A DNA stretch of 58,205 bases. Source: DASVLX01 sp035552275 (lineage in GTDB: Bacteria; Actinomycetota; Actinomycetes; Mycobacteriales; Pseudonocardiaceae). Location: assembly GCA_035552275.1 (NCBI GenBank), contig DASZLR010000173.1, forward strand, positions 1 to 58,205, written 5' to 3'. Of this stretch, positions 18,487 to 26,443 are shown in pieces. A program made the position numbers and the translations under genes. Below the pieces are notes generated by a model that saw only the letters and a program-made list of their open reading frames with translations, had not been told where the DNA came from and made no database searches. Position 1 is the first letter of the stretch, and every line of letters begins with the position of its first letter.

Positions 18487-18502
18487 GCGAACAACCGTTC
18501 GA
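18487..18502. promoter_or_regulatory. LexA-type SOS box upstream of dinB
   Basis: GCGAAC-AACC-GTTCGA matches the actinobacterial SOS consensus TCGAACNNNNGTTCGA at all but the outermost base. It lies 15-30 bases upstream of the dinB start, in the gap between dinB and the divergent LysE-type gene. Damage induction of dinB is the expected consequence. Confidence 0.8.
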
Positions 18503-18571
18503 GGTGGAGTTTAGCGGTAGCCGGCGACGAAATCCGGTACGCGCCACGGCGGCCGGATGATTCACTGGGGC

Positions 18572-19213
18572 ATGGCGCAGATCCTGGCGGTGCTCCCGGC
18601 GTTCACGCTGACCTGCCTGGCACTTGCCGCGTTGCCGGGGCCGGCCACCGCGTTGTTCCTGCACCGGACTATGCGCGACGGCCGGTCCGCCGGGCTGGCG
18701 GCCGTGGTGGGCAATGAGATCGGCGTGTTCGCCTGGGCGGTGGCCGCCGGCACCGGCCTCACCGCGCTGCTGCGGGCCAACCGGCTGCTGTTCGACGCCC
18801 TGCACATCGCCGGCGCGATCGTCCTGGTGTGCCTGGGGATCATGGCGTGGCGCACCGCCCGCCGTGAGCACGGCGAATTCGAGCTGAGCCTGATCCGGCT
18901 GCCGTCCGGACGCTCGCCGCTGGCGGCGTTCCGCGCCTCGCTGGTCACCGTGGCCGCCAACCCGAAGGCCGCGGTCTTCGCGTTCTCCTTCTTCCCGCAG
19001 TTCCTGCCCCGGCACGGCCCGGTGTTCGCCAGCACGATGGCGTTGGGCGGCGTGCAGGTCAGCATCGACGGCACGTACTGCGCGATGGTGGTGCTGCTGG
19101 CCGCCCGAATGCGGCCATGGCTGTCCCGGTCGGCGATTCGCCGACGGCTGGAACGCGCGCTGGGCGCGGTGCTGATCGGGCTCGGCGTCGAACTGGCCCT
19201 GGAAAGTCGGTGA
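18572..19213 (+). CDS. LysE/RhtB-family amino-acid exporter
   Basis: About 213 aa with six hydrophobic helices, an N-terminal LALAALPGPATALFLHRTMRDG segment typical of LysE proteins (quoted only as landmark) and NPKAAVFAFSFFPQF in the middle. Exports amino acids or similar small molecules; substrate cannot be told. ATG 18557 five codons earlier is an alternative start. Confidence 0.82.
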   Translation: MAQILAVLPAFTLTCLALAALPGPATALFLHRTMRDGRSAGLAAVVGNEIGVFAWAVAAGTGLTALLRANRLLFDALHIAGAIVLVCLGIMAWRTARREHGEFELSLIRLPSGRSPLAAFRASLVTVAANPKAAVFAFSFFPQFLPRHGPVFASTMALGGVQVSIDGTYCAMVVLLAARMRPWLSRSAIRRRLERALGAVLIGLGVELALESR

Positions 19214-19223
19214 ACGGGCTCGA

Positions 19224-19925
19224 TCAGTCAGGCCGGCGAGCCAGCGCGTGCAGCCGGGCGGCGACGTCGCGCAGCGGCGCCTGCTGCCCGGCGACCAACT
19301 CCAGTTGGGCCAGCGCGTCCGCGGCGCCCGGCTGGGATTCCAGAACCGAGCCGGACACCAGATCGGTGACCACGCCGTAGCCCTGCAACACCTCGATCGT
19401 CAGGCCGGCGCCGGTCAGCAGTTCGGTGAGGCTGTCGGCGTCGAACAGCGGGCCGGGCGGCTCGGCGAGCAACAACCGGGCCTCGGTGAGATGGCCCGCC
19501 AGCGCGCGGTGCAGCACCGCGCCGTACCGGCTGGCGACCAGCACCGAGATCGCCCCGCCGGGGATGGTCGCGGTGCGCAGCGCGGTCACCGCGCGAGCCG
19601 GATCATCCACCACCTCAAGCAGTTCGTGGCCGAGCACCAGGTCCGCGGCTGCGGTCGGGGCGAGCCGGCCGAGCGCGTCCACATCGCCCTGCACGGCGGT
19701 GATCCGATCGGCCACGCCCGCGTCCTCGGCCCGCCGATGCAGGGTGGCCAGCGCGTTCGGGCTGGGTTCCACGACGGTGACGACGCAGCCGGCGACGGCC
19801 AGCGGCACCGCCCACACGCCGGTGCCGCCGCCGACGTCGAGCACCCTCGGCGGCTCGCCGTCCCGGCGCGTCCGGGCAGCGGTCACCTCGTCCTCAAGCA
19901 CGCGGTGCACCGCGTCCGGTCGCAT
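19224..19925 (-). CDS. SAM-dependent methyltransferase
   Basis: 233 aa, class I fold: motif I VLDVGGGTGVWAVPLA near residues 28-43, acidic VVEPSPNA after beta 2, VQGDVDALG, then LVLGHELLEVVDDPA. Resembles UbiE/ubiquinone-type small-molecule methyltransferases. Substrate unknown. It is convergent with the LysE gene and divergent from the ParA gene. Confidence 0.8.
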   Translation of the reverse strand: MRPDAVHRVLEDEVTAARTRRDGEPPRVLDVGGGTGVWAVPLAVAGCVVTVVEPSPNALATLHRRAEDAGVADRITAVQGDVDALGRLAPTAAADLVLGHELLEVVDDPARAVTALRTATIPGGAISVLVASRYGAVLHRALAGHLTEARLLLAEPPGPLFDADSLTELLTGAGLTIEVLQGYGVVTDLVSGSVLESQPGAADALAQLELVAGQQAPLRDVAARLHALARRPD

Positions 19926-19969
19926 GGCGCGCAGTGTAAGGGCCGAAGCCTCTGGCCTAGGCTTCCGGT

Positions 19970-20803
19970 GTGCATACGGTCGCGGTGCTCAGCCTGAAGG
20001 GCGGGGTGGGCAAGACAACGGTGGTACTCGGGCTGGCTTCGGCCGCACTGCGGCGGGGCATCCGCACCCTGGTCATTGATCTTGATCCACAGTGCAACGC
20101 CACCGCCACATTGGACCCGGAGGAGAACGGCACCAGCCTGGCGGACGTGCTGACCGAACCCAAGCCGGAGACCCTGGCGGCGGCGATCATGCCCAGCCCG
20201 TGGGGTGCGGGCGTCGACGTGCTGGTCGGCTCGGAGGACGTCGAGGCGCTGAACCATCCAGAACCGGGCAGCCGCAAGCTCAACAAGCTGAGCAAGGCGC
20301 TGGGCATGCTGGACGAGATCCGCACCGACGGCGACGAGCCCTACGGACTGATCCTGTTGGACTGCCCGCCGTCGCTGGGCCAGCTCACCCGGTCCGCGCT
20401 GGTCGCCGCCGACCGCGCGCTGCTGGTCACCGAGCCGACGATGTTCGCGGTGTCCGGCGTGCAGCGGGCGTTCGAGGCGGTGCAGAGCGAGCGCGAGCAG
20501 CACAACTCGAAGCTGCAGCCGCTGGGCGTGGTGGTGAACCGGGTCCGGCAGCGGTCGCACGAGCACCAGTTCCGCATTGACGAGCTGCGGGATCTGTTCG
20601 GGCCGCTGGTGATGCCGGTGGCACTGCCCGATCGGCTGGCCGTGCAGCAGGCCCAGGGCGCGTGCACGCCGATCCACCTGTGGAACACACCCGGCGCGCG
20701 CGAGGTCTCGCTGGCATTCAACCTGCTGCTGGCCAGGGTGGTGCGGGCGGGTCGAGTGCGGCATCGACCCGAGTCGCACGACGAGGAAGCCGATGTGTGG
20801 TAA
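19970..20803 (+). CDS. ParA-family ATPase
   Basis: 277 aa with deviant Walker A KGGVGKTT (residues 10-17), IDLDPQCNATATL and LILLDCPPSLGQLTRSAL. The start is GTG 19970. No parB or parS is nearby, so this is an orphan ParA/Soj-like protein of the type found singly in actinomycetes, not the chromosome partition ATPase. Role unknown. Confidence 0.88.
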   Translation: MHTVAVLSLKGGVGKTTVVLGLASAALRRGIRTLVIDLDPQCNATATLDPEENGTSLADVLTEPKPETLAAAIMPSPWGAGVDVLVGSEDVEALNHPEPGSRKLNKLSKALGMLDEIRTDGDEPYGLILLDCPPSLGQLTRSALVAADRALLVTEPTMFAVSGVQRAFEAVQSEREQHNSKLQPLGVVVNRVRQRSHEHQFRIDELRDLFGPLVMPVALPDRLAVQQAQGACTPIHLWNTPGAREVSLAFNLLLARVVRAGRVRHRPESHDEEADVW

Positions 20804-20829
20804 CCGCATGGTGACGATCATGGTGCGCT

Positions 20830-21639
20830 GTGCCCGAGGGTGACACAGTTTTCCTGACCGGCCAACGACTTGGGCAGGCACTGACCGGCCATACCTTGCT
20901 GCGCGGTGAGTTCCGCCATCCGGCGCTGGCCACAGTGGACCTCGCCGGACGGTCGGTTCGCGGGGTGCGGACGGTCGGCAAGCATATTTTCATCCAGTTT
21001 GACGACGACACCAGCCTGCACAGCCACCTGCGGATGGACGGCATGTGGCATCTGTACGGGCCGGCGGACCGGTGGCGCGGGCCGACGCACGAGGTGCGCG
21101 CGGTGCTGGCCAACGACCGCCGGATCGCGGTCGGCTTCCGACTGCACGATCTGGAAATGCTGCGCACCGAACAGGAATCCCGGCTGGTCGGCCATCTCGG
21201 CCCGGACCTGCTCGGTCCGGACTGGAACGACGCGGCCGCGGCCGAGGCGGCCCGGCGGCTGGCCGCCAAACCCGATCACCAGTTGGGCCTGGTGCTGATC
21301 GATCAGACGGTGCTGGCCGGCGTCGGCAATCTGTACCGGGCCGAGGTGTGCTTCCTGCTCGGCGTGACGCCGTGGACCACGGCGTCCGAAGTGGACCCCA
21401 TGAAGACCGTGCTGCTGTGCCGGGAACTGTTGCTGCGCAACGCCTGGCGACCGCAGCAGAGCACCACCGGCGAACTGGGTCGGGGCCGGCAGCAGTGGGT
21501 GTACCTGCGGACCGGCCAGCCGTGCCGGCGCTGCGGAACACCGATCCGCTCGGCGATTCAGGATCGGCATGTGCCGGCGCGGGTGGTGTGCTTCTGCCCG
21601 AAGTGCCAGCTCGGGCCCTATCCGGCGGAAGCGAAATAA
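20830..21639 (+). CDS. Fpg/Nei-family DNA glycosylase (Nei2-like)
   Basis: 269 aa bifunctional base-excision enzyme for oxidised bases. GTG start followed by PEGDT: the catalytic Pro 2 and Glu 3 are present, as in endonuclease VIII (Nei) rather than Fpg, which has PELPE. HSHLRMDGMW, LIDQTVLAGVGNLYRAE (H2TH) and a C-terminal zinc finger CRRCGTP...CFCPKCQ are all present. Four bases before pyrD. Confidence 0.92.
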   Translation: MPEGDTVFLTGQRLGQALTGHTLLRGEFRHPALATVDLAGRSVRGVRTVGKHIFIQFDDDTSLHSHLRMDGMWHLYGPADRWRGPTHEVRAVLANDRRIAVGFRLHDLEMLRTEQESRLVGHLGPDLLGPDWNDAAAAEAARRLAAKPDHQLGLVLIDQTVLAGVGNLYRAEVCFLLGVTPWTTASEVDPMKTVLLCRELLLRNAWRPQQSTTGELGRGRQQWVYLRTGQPCRRCGTPIRSAIQDRHVPARVVCFCPKCQLGPYPAEAK

Positions 21640-21642
21640 CCG

Positions 21643-22692
21643 ATGTCCGTCTACTCGCGACTCGTTCGGCCCGCGCTGTTCCGGGTCGGCCACGGCGATC
21701 CGGAAATCGCCCACCACCGAACGGTTTCGGCGCTGGCTCGGGTGAGCGCCATGCCGCCGCTGCTGGCCGCGCTGCGCCGCTACTACGCGATCGACGCACC
21801 ACGAACCGTGTTCGGCATTCGTTTCCCCAACGTTGTCGGGCTGGCCGCCGGGATAGACAAGGACGGCGCGGCGCTGCGGGGGTGGCCGGCGCTGGGCTTC
21901 GGGCACGTCGAGGTCGGCACGGTGACCTGGCACCAGCAGCCCGGCAACCCGAAGCCCCGGCTGTACCGGCTGCCGGCCAGCGGGGCGCTGATCAACCGGA
22001 TGGGCTTCAACAACCTTGGCGCGCGGGCGCTGGCACTGCGGCTGGCCGCGCTCGGGCCGCTGCCGGTGCCGCTGGGCGTGAGCATCGGCAAATCCAAGGT
22101 GACGCCGCTGGCCGAGGCGGTCGAGGACTATCGCTCGTCGCTGCGCGCGCTGTACCCGTTCGCCGACTACTTCGCCATCAACGTCAGCTCCCCCAACACG
22201 CCTGGCCTGCGCGGCTTGCAAGATCGGGCGATGCTGGACGAGTTGGTCGGCGCGCTCCAACTGGAATGCGCCAGTCTGGCCGGGCCGATGCGCCGGCCGT
22301 TGCTGGTGAAGATCGCACCGGACCTGACCGATCAGGCCATCGCCGAGGTGGTCGAGGTGTGTCTCGCGCACCGGGTCGCCGGGGTGATCGCCACCAACAC
22401 CACGCTGTCCCGGGACGGCTTGGCTCCGGTGGACCAGGCGCTGGCTGTCGAGTCGGGCGGGCTGTCCGGCCGGCCGTTGGCGGCGCGGGCCAGGGACGTG
22501 GTCGAGTTCGTGCACCGGGAAAGCGCCGCCGCACTGCCGGTGATCGGCGTGGGCGGAATATCCACAGTGGACGACGGTCTGCGGCTGGTGGACGCCGGCG
22601 CCAGCCTGCTCCAGATCTTCACCGGCTTCATCTACTCAGGACCGAATCTCCTGCGCCAGCTCAACCGCGCGGTCGCCAACCGAGAACGCTGA
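21643..22692 (+). CDS. pyrD: dihydroorotate dehydrogenase (quinone), class 2
   Basis: 349 aa, membrane-associated step four of pyrimidine synthesis. N-terminal amphipathic helices (RPALFRVG) that class 2 uses to reach quinones; VGLAAGIDKDGAAL; NRMGFNN; INVSSPNTPGLR with the catalytic Ser; VKIAPDL; TNTT; and VGGIST...GASLLQIFTGF binding FMN. The 3' end overlaps the NUDIX gene by 32 bases, tail to tail. Confidence 0.95.
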   Translation: MSVYSRLVRPALFRVGHGDPEIAHHRTVSALARVSAMPPLLAALRRYYAIDAPRTVFGIRFPNVVGLAAGIDKDGAALRGWPALGFGHVEVGTVTWHQQPGNPKPRLYRLPASGALINRMGFNNLGARALALRLAALGPLPVPLGVSIGKSKVTPLAEAVEDYRSSLRALYPFADYFAINVSSPNTPGLRGLQDRAMLDELVGALQLECASLAGPMRRPLLVKIAPDLTDQAIAEVVEVCLAHRVAGVIATNTTLSRDGLAPVDQALAVESGGLSGRPLAARARDVVEFVHRESAAALPVIGVGGISTVDDGLRLVDAGASLLQIFTGFIYSGPNLLRQLNRAVANRER

Positions 22693-23107
22693 ACGCCAGG
22701 CGCTGCCGGTAGGCGCGAATGCCGACGGCCGGGTACTCGATGAGTTGATCGGGCAGCGCATCGAGGGCAAACCAGGCGGTAGCCGAGCATTTGTCAGGTT
22801 CGCGGTTGACGGGCTCGCCGGTCCATCGGCAGGTTCGGAAGAACAGGCCGATGCGAGGTTCGGGGCCAGAGCCATTGACGTGGATGGTGTGCACATGGCG
22901 CAGGTCCGTCGCGTCGATAAGGACGCCGACTTCTTCTTCGGCTTCACGCACCGCAGCGTCGAGAACTGATTCAACGGCATCGAGTTTGCCGCTGGGGAGA
23001 TGCCAGCGGCCGTTGAAGACGGGATTGGTGTCACGCCGTTGGGTGAGCAACACCTCGTTGTCGCGGATGAGCAATACGTGCACGTCAACGACGTGGAGGT
23101 GGACCAT
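22661..23107 (-). CDS. NUDIX hydrolase
   Basis: 148 aa from ATG 23107. The NUDIX box is present as GKLDAVESVLDAAVREAEEEVGV (positions about 43-65; Gx5Ex7REUxEExGU). Cleaves a nucleoside diphosphate-X compound; substrate unknown. It lies 19 bases after the stop of an XRE-type regulator on the same strand, so the two probably form an operon. First gene of the accessory segment that follows pyrD. Confidence 0.88.
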   Translation of the reverse strand: MVHLHVVDVHVLLIRDNEVLLTQRRDTNPVFNGRWHLPSGKLDAVESVLDAAVREAEEEVGVLIDATDLRHVHTIHVNGSGPEPRIGLFFRTCRWTGEPVNREPDKCSATAWFALDALPDQLIEYPAVGIRAYRQRLAFSVLGWRPRG

Positions 23108-23126
23108 GGGGCTGATGTCCTTACGG

Positions 23127-23579
23127 TCAGGCGAGATTCGTCCGCCAGTCGGTATCGTCGTGGCGGCGAGCTTGGAACATCGAACAGGTGTTGTCGACGT
23201 GATCGCACCAGGCGTCGATGCCGGTGAACCACTCATCGCAGAGCGCGCACTGATGACGAGTGACGATCTTGCCAGCGATGATCGTTTCAGCGACGGTGAC
23301 CACCCGGTGTGGCAGCACGCCGATCACGGCGCACAACGCGCTCAGCTTGTCCATGTCCAGGGGTCGGACGCCGGCCTCGATTCGGCTCAGCATGGGCGCT
23401 GAGATGCCGCACATGTCCGCCACTGTCCGCTGATTCCAGCCGCGACGCTCACGTGCATTAGCGATCTCGGCGCCCGCCGCGCAGGCGAACGTCAGCCGAT
23501 CCGCCAACGGCAGCGGCACGCCGTCCCATGGCTCACGACCTGGTTCGGGCTTTTTCTTGATCACTGGCAGGTCTCGCAT
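23127..23579 (-). CDS. XRE-family regulator with C-terminal zinc-finger-like motif
   Basis: 150 aa from ATG 23579, which follows AAGGAG. HTH near residues 40-70: ANARERRGWNQRTVADMCGISAPMLSRIEAG (in parts). The C-terminus has CALCDEWFTGIDAWCDHVDNTC, a CxxC...H...C arrangement that could bind zinc. Likely autoregulator of the XRE-NUDIX operon. GC content is lower than in the core genes, which suggests acquisition. Confidence 0.8.
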   Translation of the reverse strand: MRDLPVIKKKPEPGREPWDGVPLPLADRLTFACAAGAEIANARERRGWNQRTVADMCGISAPMLSRIEAGVRPLDMDKLSALCAVIGVLPHRVVTVAETIIAGKIVTRHQCALCDEWFTGIDAWCDHVDNTCSMFQARRHDDTDWRTNLA

Positions 23580-23773
23580 CGAAGTCTCCTTCAATCGTCC
23601 GGGGCAGGGCGGCGGTTGATGGACGTCTCGGCCCGCCGCCCTGCCTGCCAGCACGGCCCGCATGGTTCACCAACCTCGCGGATGCATGTCGCACTGACTC
23701 TCACAAGTTAACAGCCGACAGCATCACGGCTCAATAGCCCAAAAGTGTGCATGTGCGCGGATCATCCTTGGTC

Positions 23774-23779
23774 TATGCT
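23774..23779 (+). promoter_or_regulatory. -10 element for a leaderless Scr1-type gene
   Basis: TATGCT eight bases upstream of the GTG at 23788 places the transcription start at or next to the start codon, and there is no ribosome site. This is the arrangement of leaderless mRNAs, common in actinobacteria. No clear -35. Confidence 0.5.
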
Positions 23780-23787
23780 TACTAGCT

Positions 23788-24639
23788 GTGGCTACAGCGA
23801 CACGACTCAAGAAGCAGCTCGGAGCTGCACTACGTCATACACGTGAGCGAGCTGAGCTGACCGCAAAACACGCGGCAGACGAGCTTCGGGCAGTTCAGAC
23901 GACCGTCAACCGCTACGAATCGGGCGAAACCCTCCCAGGCTGGCCCACCCTCCGTACCCTACTGACCGCGTACGACGCCGATGCCGAAGAGACCAAGCGC
24001 ATCACGCAACTCTGGGAAGCGGCACGGGAGGAAGCGCCGCCAGTGCGGCTGCCGATGGGAACCTCCCGAACGTTCCGCCGGTATGTCACGGCCGAACGCG
24101 AAGCCGTAGGCGAGCGCGGGATCGAGCCGGTAACCGTGCCCGGACTTCTTCAGACCGAGCGATACGCCAGGGCCATCAACGACCGGGGCATCCGCTATCT
24201 GCGCCAGACCGCGCGCCCCGAGGGCTATGTCAATATTCGACGTACTCGCCAGACGCTTCTCGATGGGCCAACGCCGCTCAACCTGCACGTGATCGTCGAT
24301 GAAGCCGCCTTGCACCGAGAGATCGGTGGCCGAGAGGTGATGCATGAGCAATTCGCACACCTGCTGGTCGTAGCGGAATGGTCCAACATCACAATCCAGG
24401 TCATGCCTTACGGCGTCGGCGCCTACGGTTTCATGAGCGGCGCGGTCGCGATCATCGACTATGCGGAGCCCGACTCATCGCCGGGCGTCTACCTCGAATA
24501 CCCCGCTGGCGGGGCGTGGGTGGAGAACCCGGAAGATGTAGGACGGTTCACCACCATGTTCGAGGACGCCGCCTCGGCCGCGCTCACGCCCGACGAGACG
24601 GTCGACTTGATCCATCAGCGGATGCGGAGCAAGCAATGA
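23788..24639 (+). CDS. XRE/DUF5753 (Scr1-type) regulator
   Basis: 283 aa: N-terminal HTH (LGAALRHTRERAELTAKHAADEL...TVNRYESGETLPGWPTLRTLL in parts) and a DUF5753 domain with TVPGLLQTERYAR and VEWS-like VVAEWSNITIQVMPYGVGAY. Forms the well-known pair with DUF397, whose ATG overlaps its stop (ATGA). Such pairs tune development or antibiotic production in streptomycetes; the target here is unknown. Confidence 0.92.
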   Translation: MATATRLKKQLGAALRHTRERAELTAKHAADELRAVQTTVNRYESGETLPGWPTLRTLLTAYDADAEETKRITQLWEAAREEAPPVRLPMGTSRTFRRYVTAEREAVGERGIEPVTVPGLLQTERYARAINDRGIRYLRQTARPEGYVNIRRTRQTLLDGPTPLNLHVIVDEAALHREIGGREVMHEQFAHLLVVAEWSNITIQVMPYGVGAYGFMSGAVAIIDYAEPDSSPGVYLEYPAGGAWVENPEDVGRFTTMFEDAASAALTPDETVDLIHQRMRSKQ

Positions 24640-24806
24640 CCGGCAACAACACCACTCGGTGGCGCAAGTCCAGCCGCTCGGGTGCGGGTGCGAACAACTG
24701 CGTCGAGATCGCCCACACGCTGGACCGGTTGCGGGACAGCAAGAACCCCAACGGTCCCGAACTCCGAGTCAACGTAACCGCGCTTCTGGCCGAGCTGAAC
24801 AAGTGA
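24636..24806 (+). CDS. DUF397 small protein
   Basis: 56 aa, with the family pattern WRKSSRSGAGANNCVEIA near residues 9-26, then RDSKNPNGPELRV. Partner of the upstream Scr1-type regulator, coupled by an ATGA overlap. DUF397 proteins are thought to antagonise the regulator. Confidence 0.93.
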   Translation: MTGNNTTRWRKSSRSGAGANNCVEIAHTLDRLRDSKNPNGPELRVNVTALLAELNK

Positions 24807-24839
24807 CCTGACGCGCCGCGCGACTCGCTGTAGGTGGCA

Positions 24840-24865
24840 CAACTGTCTCACATGTGGGACAGTTG
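24840..24865. promoter_or_regulatory. 26-bp palindrome, likely AbiEi operator
   Basis: Arms CAACTGTC...GACAGTTG around central CACATGTG; 12 of 13 base pairs match, the other being T:G. After one mismatch the symmetry resumes for three more pairs on each side (24836-24869). It ends four bases before the AbiEi start. AbiEi antitoxins repress their own operon by binding inverted repeats, which is the expected role. Confidence 0.75.
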
Positions 24866-24869
24866 CGCC

Positions 24870-25520
24870 ATGGCTATGGTAGCTACTCTCGGCCGGCTGG
24901 CTGATCTGGCTGAGGCGCAGGGCGGCCTGATGACGACACGCCAGGCCGAGGCACGCGGGGTGGCGCGGCGCGATCTGGCCCGCCTGGTTTCCGGAGGCGG
25001 TTTGGAGCGCGTCACCTATGGGGTCTACCGGGTGACGGGAGCGCCGAGGGACCGGTTGGTAGAACTGCGTGCGGCGTGGTTGCAGTTGGCACCAGGATTG
25101 GGCGTGGACCAGCGCCGAGTCGGACATGGTGTGGTGTCGCACGCAAGTGCGGCAATGGTGTACGAGGTCGGGTTCCTGGAGCCGTTCCGGTTCGAGTTCA
25201 CCGTTCCGCCACCACGTCGGGTACGCAGCCGACGGCAGGACGTGGCGATCCACCGAATCCACCTGGATGTCGGAGATGTGGCGTGGGCAGCGGAGATGGT
25301 CGTGACCACGCCAGTACGCATGGTGGTCGATCTGGCCGCACAGCGCATCGACGGGGGCCACCTGGCCGGTGTGGTCGTGGACGTGCTGGCGAAGGGTCTG
25401 GCCGATCAGCGCGAAATCGAGTCGGTGCTCGCCCCGCACGCCGCCGGGTACGGTCTACCCGCCGGTGACGGCCCGGGTCTGGTCGCCGATCTATTCGACC
25501 AGTCTGGAGCGATTTCGTGA
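24870..25520 (+). CDS. type IV toxin-antitoxin antitoxin, AbiEi-like
   Basis: About 216 aa. N-terminal winged HTH (LADLAEAQGGLMTTRQAEARG...RRDLARLVSGGGLERVTYGVYRV in parts) and an AbiEi-type C-terminal half (VSHASAAMVYEVG, FTVPPPRRVRSRR, TTPVRMVVDLAA). The frame opens at GTG 24834, but that would put the palindromic operator inside the coding region; ATG 24870 just after it is preferred. Coupled to the toxin by a GTGA overlap. Confidence 0.85.
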   Translation: MAMVATLGRLADLAEAQGGLMTTRQAEARGVARRDLARLVSGGGLERVTYGVYRVTGAPRDRLVELRAAWLQLAPGLGVDQRRVGHGVVSHASAAMVYEVGFLEPFRFEFTVPPPRRVRSRRQDVAIHRIHLDVGDVAWAAEMVVTTPVRMVVDLAAQRIDGGHLAGVVVDVLAKGLADQREIESVLAPHAAGYGLPAGDGPGLVADLFDQSGAIS

Positions 25521-26443
25521 CAAAAAAGGAACCTGCGGCCGGTCGAGCATTCCCATATTCGACCGCACAGGCATTCGGGGCGGCATTGAATGATCGACTC
25601 AAGACGGTCGCGGCCGAGTCGGCATATTCGGTTTCCCAGCTGCGACGTCAGTTCGCCTACGACCGACTGCTAGCGCGATTGTTTCGTGATCCGGCGGCCG
25701 GATGGGTGCTCAAGGGTGGAATCTCGATGATCGCACGACTGCCGGTGGCGCGACACTCCGCCGATGTTGACCTCGCTGCGGCCCTTGACTCACCACAGGA
25801 TGCGTTGCAGGCGCTGCGCATGGCAACGAATATCGACCTGGGTGATTTCTTCACGATCGGTTTCGATCAGCCACGGTCCATGGTTCAAGGCGTCGATGGA
25901 ATTCGGGTGATCGCCGAGGCCAGGCTAGGCCCACGGGTATTCGAGCGTTTCGGCGTGGACCTGGTCACTGCGGCTGTGATCACCGGCACCGTGGAATGTG
26001 CCGATCCAATTCTCGATCTCGGTATCCCCGGACTGGCCCGGCCGTGCTACCGGTTGTATCCGTTGGCCGATACTCTCGCCGATAAGTTCATGGGAATCAT
26101 CGAACGCCACGGCCAACGTCCCAGTACCCGTTTTCGAGACCTTGTCGACATCGTGTTGATCGCCCACAGCCAATCAGTCGACGCGCAGGCACTGTCCACG
26201 GCGTTGGCGTCCGAGCAACGACGTCGAGGACTGATACTGCCCGACCAGTTCGACGTTCCCAACCATGCCCTGTGGGAAGCCGGTTACCGTACAGCGAGTG
26301 ACGTGCCGGGCTTGGCCGAACGGACCCTCGCCGCCGCTGTGACCACCGCCCAACAACTGTTCGATCCTGTCCTCAACGGGCGGGCCTGCGGACTCTGGGA
26401 TCCTCACTCCCTCCGCTGGGACTCGGGCGAAGCATCCGCTTAG
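25517..26443 (+). CDS. AbiEii-type nucleotidyltransferase toxin
   Basis: 308 aa. Motif I of the DNA polymerase-beta-like fold is visible: KGGISM at residues 66-71 and SADVDL at 81-86 with the two metal-binding Asp. A later LADTLADKFMGIIERHGQRP...RFRDLVDIVLI carries the Lys/Asp motifs of the family. AbiEii toxins transfer nucleotides (onto tRNA in studied cases) and cause reversible growth arrest or abortive infection. Starts GTG in the antitoxin stop. The 3' end overlaps the MFS gene by four bases. Confidence 0.88.
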   Translation: MTKKEPAAGRAFPYSTAQAFGAALNDRLKTVAAESAYSVSQLRRQFAYDRLLARLFRDPAAGWVLKGGISMIARLPVARHSADVDLAAALDSPQDALQALRMATNIDLGDFFTIGFDQPRSMVQGVDGIRVIAEARLGPRVFERFGVDLVTAAVITGTVECADPILDLGIPGLARPCYRLYPLADTLADKFMGIIERHGQRPSTRFRDLVDIVLIAHSQSVDAQALSTALASEQRRRGLILPDQFDVPNHALWEAGYRTASDVPGLAERTLAAAVTTAQQLFDPVLNGRACGLWDPHSLRWDSGEASA

